The notes below the pieces were generated by a model. The model did no database searches. It was not told the DNA's origin and saw nothing but the letters and a program-made list of their open reading frames with translations. Both the position numbers and the translations under genes were made by a program. A stretch of DNA of 64,000 nt, taken from positions 3,410,001 through 3,474,000 of the forward strand of contig OZ246962.1 in the NCBI GenBank assembly GCA_965232255.1, in the 5' to 3' direction. The DNA is from Endozoicomonas sp965232255 (GTDB lineage Bacteria; Pseudomonadota; Gammaproteobacteria; Pseudomonadales; Endozoicomonadaceae). Below are positions 62,372 to 64,000 of the stretch, piece after piece. Numbering within the stretch: the stretch's first letter is position 1; each line of letters starts with the position of its first letter.

Positions 62372-64000
62372 TCACATCTCCACCGCCCGACGCCCGACAC
62401 TGACACGGGTTCTGGCAATATCAGACTCATCGGCGGCGGATGACTCCGCCGACTCAACTGCCATGGCAGAGAATTGGCGCAAGGCGTCTTTCACCCCGGC
62501 AAGTTCTACCTGCACATCATCCACGTCACCTTGCAAACCCGCAAGGTTTATACCGAGCACTTCCAGACCGAGCACCAGTCCAGTTGTTGTCTGACTCTCG
62601 ACTGCCTCCTGGCCTGTACCCACTTTCTCAGTCAGTCCTTTGGCTTTGTTGATGATCCCGGAAAGCTGTCCACGGCTCTCGTCCAGCGCCTGTTGAATCT
62701 CGTCATATTTGGTACCCACGTAGGTAAAGCTGCTGGCCAGTTTCTCGGCAACAGTTGTAATCGCTCTGAGCTGAGCTTCATAACTGGCCAGGGTGCTTTC
62801 ACTGTTGGCAACAAGATGGCCCTTCTGTTCTAACAGGCTTTTGTAATTGCTGATCACTGCCTGTGCGTCATCCACATCCTGATGTAGAGTGCGTATTTGC
62901 GTCTGGTATTCTTGCTGCAGCTGATCAACTTTTCCCTGATGGGCAGACGTCATCTGATTCACCTCAGTCTGATGGGCACTGTGCAGAGCCTCGTAACTGA
63001 GTTGCTGTATCCTGTTTTGCTCCCTGAGCTGCGTACACTCGGCCATGTGTTGCTCCACAGTCTTACGCAGCTCATCAATCTCCTTGTCATTTGGTGCTGG
63101 CTCAGCTTGTAACATTTGCAGTCGCTTCTCATCTCTGCGAGCGGCTGCCTTCATGTCTTCAACATGCTTGCGAGAGTCGTGCAACTCTTGCTGCAAATGG
63201 TCAATTCTCTCCTGATAACCCGCCTCCAAATCAGTGATCTCCTGCTGTTGAGCGGCTCGACAGTCTTTCAAATCCTGCAGATGATCGGTGATCAGAGTAA
63301 CCACTTGCGCTTGATGTTCAAGTTCAGAACTGACGGCCGATACCTGCAACTCGTCGCACTTGTTGGACAGGGACACTACTTCGTCCACCAGCTCGGCATA
63401 TCTCGACTCGCGCTCAGCACCAAAGTGGTCATCAACGCGACCGTCCAATATCTCATCATCCTGGGAGAGTGCCAACAACTTCTGAGCCATGGTATCAGGG
63501 GACTCAGAGTCACTGCGCCGTGGCTGTGCACTGAGTTCGACGTTGGGTTCATCAAGAACTGAAACACGACTCTTATCGTGAAGCGTCTGATCAGCTGGGC
63601 GTTGTTGCAGGTGCGGGAAAATTTCACTTTCTACCGAGTCGCCTTGCTGAGGCTGGATCTCCAACTCCAGGCTCATGTCTGGATCAAGCTCTGACAGCGT
63701 GGCCTGCATCTGCGGTATTATCGTCTCGGGTACGATTTGCTGCTCATCGCCCAGTCGCGCTGACAACTGTCGGGGACTGTCGCTGAACTGGCCACTGTCT
63801 GCGCGATACTGTTCTGTGCGTTCGCTCAACTGTTCCAGCACCACGCCATGGTCGCTGCGTAGCTGCTCTAAACCCTCACACAGTGCCTCCGTCTTGTCAC
63901 TCACCTCGGCACTGATCTCGACAACTCCGGCTTGCAATAAATCACGCAGAGCATCTTTCAGCCCCTGAAGTTGCACCTCCAGGTCGACGGCCTGCTGATA
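62372..64000 (-). CDS. Long coiled-coil protein (5' end outside window)
   Basis: The frame is open across the right edge of the window; the GTG at 63974-63976 is not a convincing start because the codons before it (YQQAVDLE) continue the same pattern. At least 540 residues are visible, almost all heptad-like helix rich in Glu, Gln, Leu and Ser, with long uninterrupted runs (about 200-440). A motif near the C-terminus (VDDVQVELAGVKDALRQFS) resembles one at the visible N-terminus (VDLEVQLQGLKDALRDLLQ), so the protein has related terminal repeats. No enzymatic domain or signal peptide is seen. A cytoskeletal, tether or secreted structural role is possible but unsupported. Confidence 0.75.
   Translation of the reverse strand, partial: YQQAVDLEVQLQGLKDALRDLLQAGVVEISAEVSDKTEALCEGLEQLRSDHGVVLEQLSERTEQYRADSGQFSDSPRQLSARLGDEQQIVPETIIPQMQATLSELDPDMSLELEIQPQQGDSVESEIFPHLQQRPADQTLHDKSRVSVLDEPNVELSAQPRRSDSESPDTMAQKLLALSQDDEILDGRVDDHFGAERESRYAELVDEVVSLSNKCDELQVSAVSSELEHQAQVVTLITDHLQDLKDCRAAQQQEITDLEAGYQERIDHLQQELHDSRKHVEDMKAAARRDEKRLQMLQAEPAPNDKEIDELRKTVEQHMAECTQLREQNRIQQLSYEALHSAHQTEVNQMTSAHQGKVDQLQQEYQTQIRTLHQDVDDAQAVISNYKSLLEQKGHLVANSESTLASYEAQLRAITTVAEKLASSFTYVGTKYDEIQQALDESRGQLSGIINKAKGLTEKVGTGQEAVESQTTTGLVLGLEVLGINLAGLQGDVDDVQVELAGVKDALRQFSAMAVESAESSAADESDIARTRVSVGRRAVEM

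Overview
The window comes from a gammaproteobacterial chromosome. The evidence is a complete isc operon (iscR-S-U-A-hscB-hscA-fdx-iscX), rapA, rmf next to pyrD and rlmL, a 180-kDa-type NAD-glutamate dehydrogenase, an E. coli-like LexA box in front of a yebG-like gene, and RfaH-type ops elements. The gene mix (NAD-GDH, MoxR/Bat operon, rmf/pyrD/rlmL grouping, many decaying insertion sequences, large lineage-specific coiled-coil or low-complexity proteins) suggests a marine Oceanospirillales-like bacterium, possibly Endozoicomonadaceae. The genus is an inference.

Layout. 1-4580 (minus strand) is an AT-rich surface-polysaccharide cluster: a partial Wzy-like polymerase, two glycosyltransferases and a Wzx flippase, preceded by an ops element on the minus strand at 4727-4737. 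5026-6230 is a precisely bounded IS4-family insertion sequence with a 9-bp target duplication and a transposase broken by one amber codon; IS3 debris follows. 6914-12727 is the isc operon, with a strong sigma70 promoter overlapped by an IscR type-1 site. 13053-15021 is lolD plus a single LolC/E-type permease. 15191-19657 is an AraC-type regulator divergent from galE-galT-galK. 19712-23376 is rlmL, rmf and pyrD. 23527-27513 encodes a very large unrecognised protein.

27848-42760 is a second polysaccharide locus, again headed by an exact ops element. Its first part is a decaying UDP-ManNAc3NAcA-type pathway: wbpA and wbpD are fused by a deletion, wbpE is intact and wbpI is frameshifted. Its second part (31504-39467) is an ABC-transporter-dependent O-polysaccharide module: wzm, wzt with a carbohydrate-binding C-terminus, a double-methyltransferase protein with a 28-residue-repeat coiled coil (reminiscent of the WbdD chain-length ruler), a WsaF-like glycosyltransferase and a HAD-family protein. 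This module is bracketed by the opposite ends of two IS copies of one IS3-type family in direct orientation, like a fossil composite transposon. IS66, IS3, IS630 and perhaps IS481 fragments and another glycosyltransferase follow.

42859-47709 is the NAD-glutamate dehydrogenase. 47976-55101 is the MoxR-DUF58-DUF4381-BatA-BatB/C-BatD operon. 55291-57527 holds a RIO kinase, RluB and SOS-controlled yebG. 57579-59054 is an unrecognised gene, 59402-62269 is rapA, and the window ends inside a long coiled-coil protein.

Housekeeping genes look intact. Disruption is concentrated in the polysaccharide regions, which suggests active turnover of the cell surface by IS elements and horizontal transfer.
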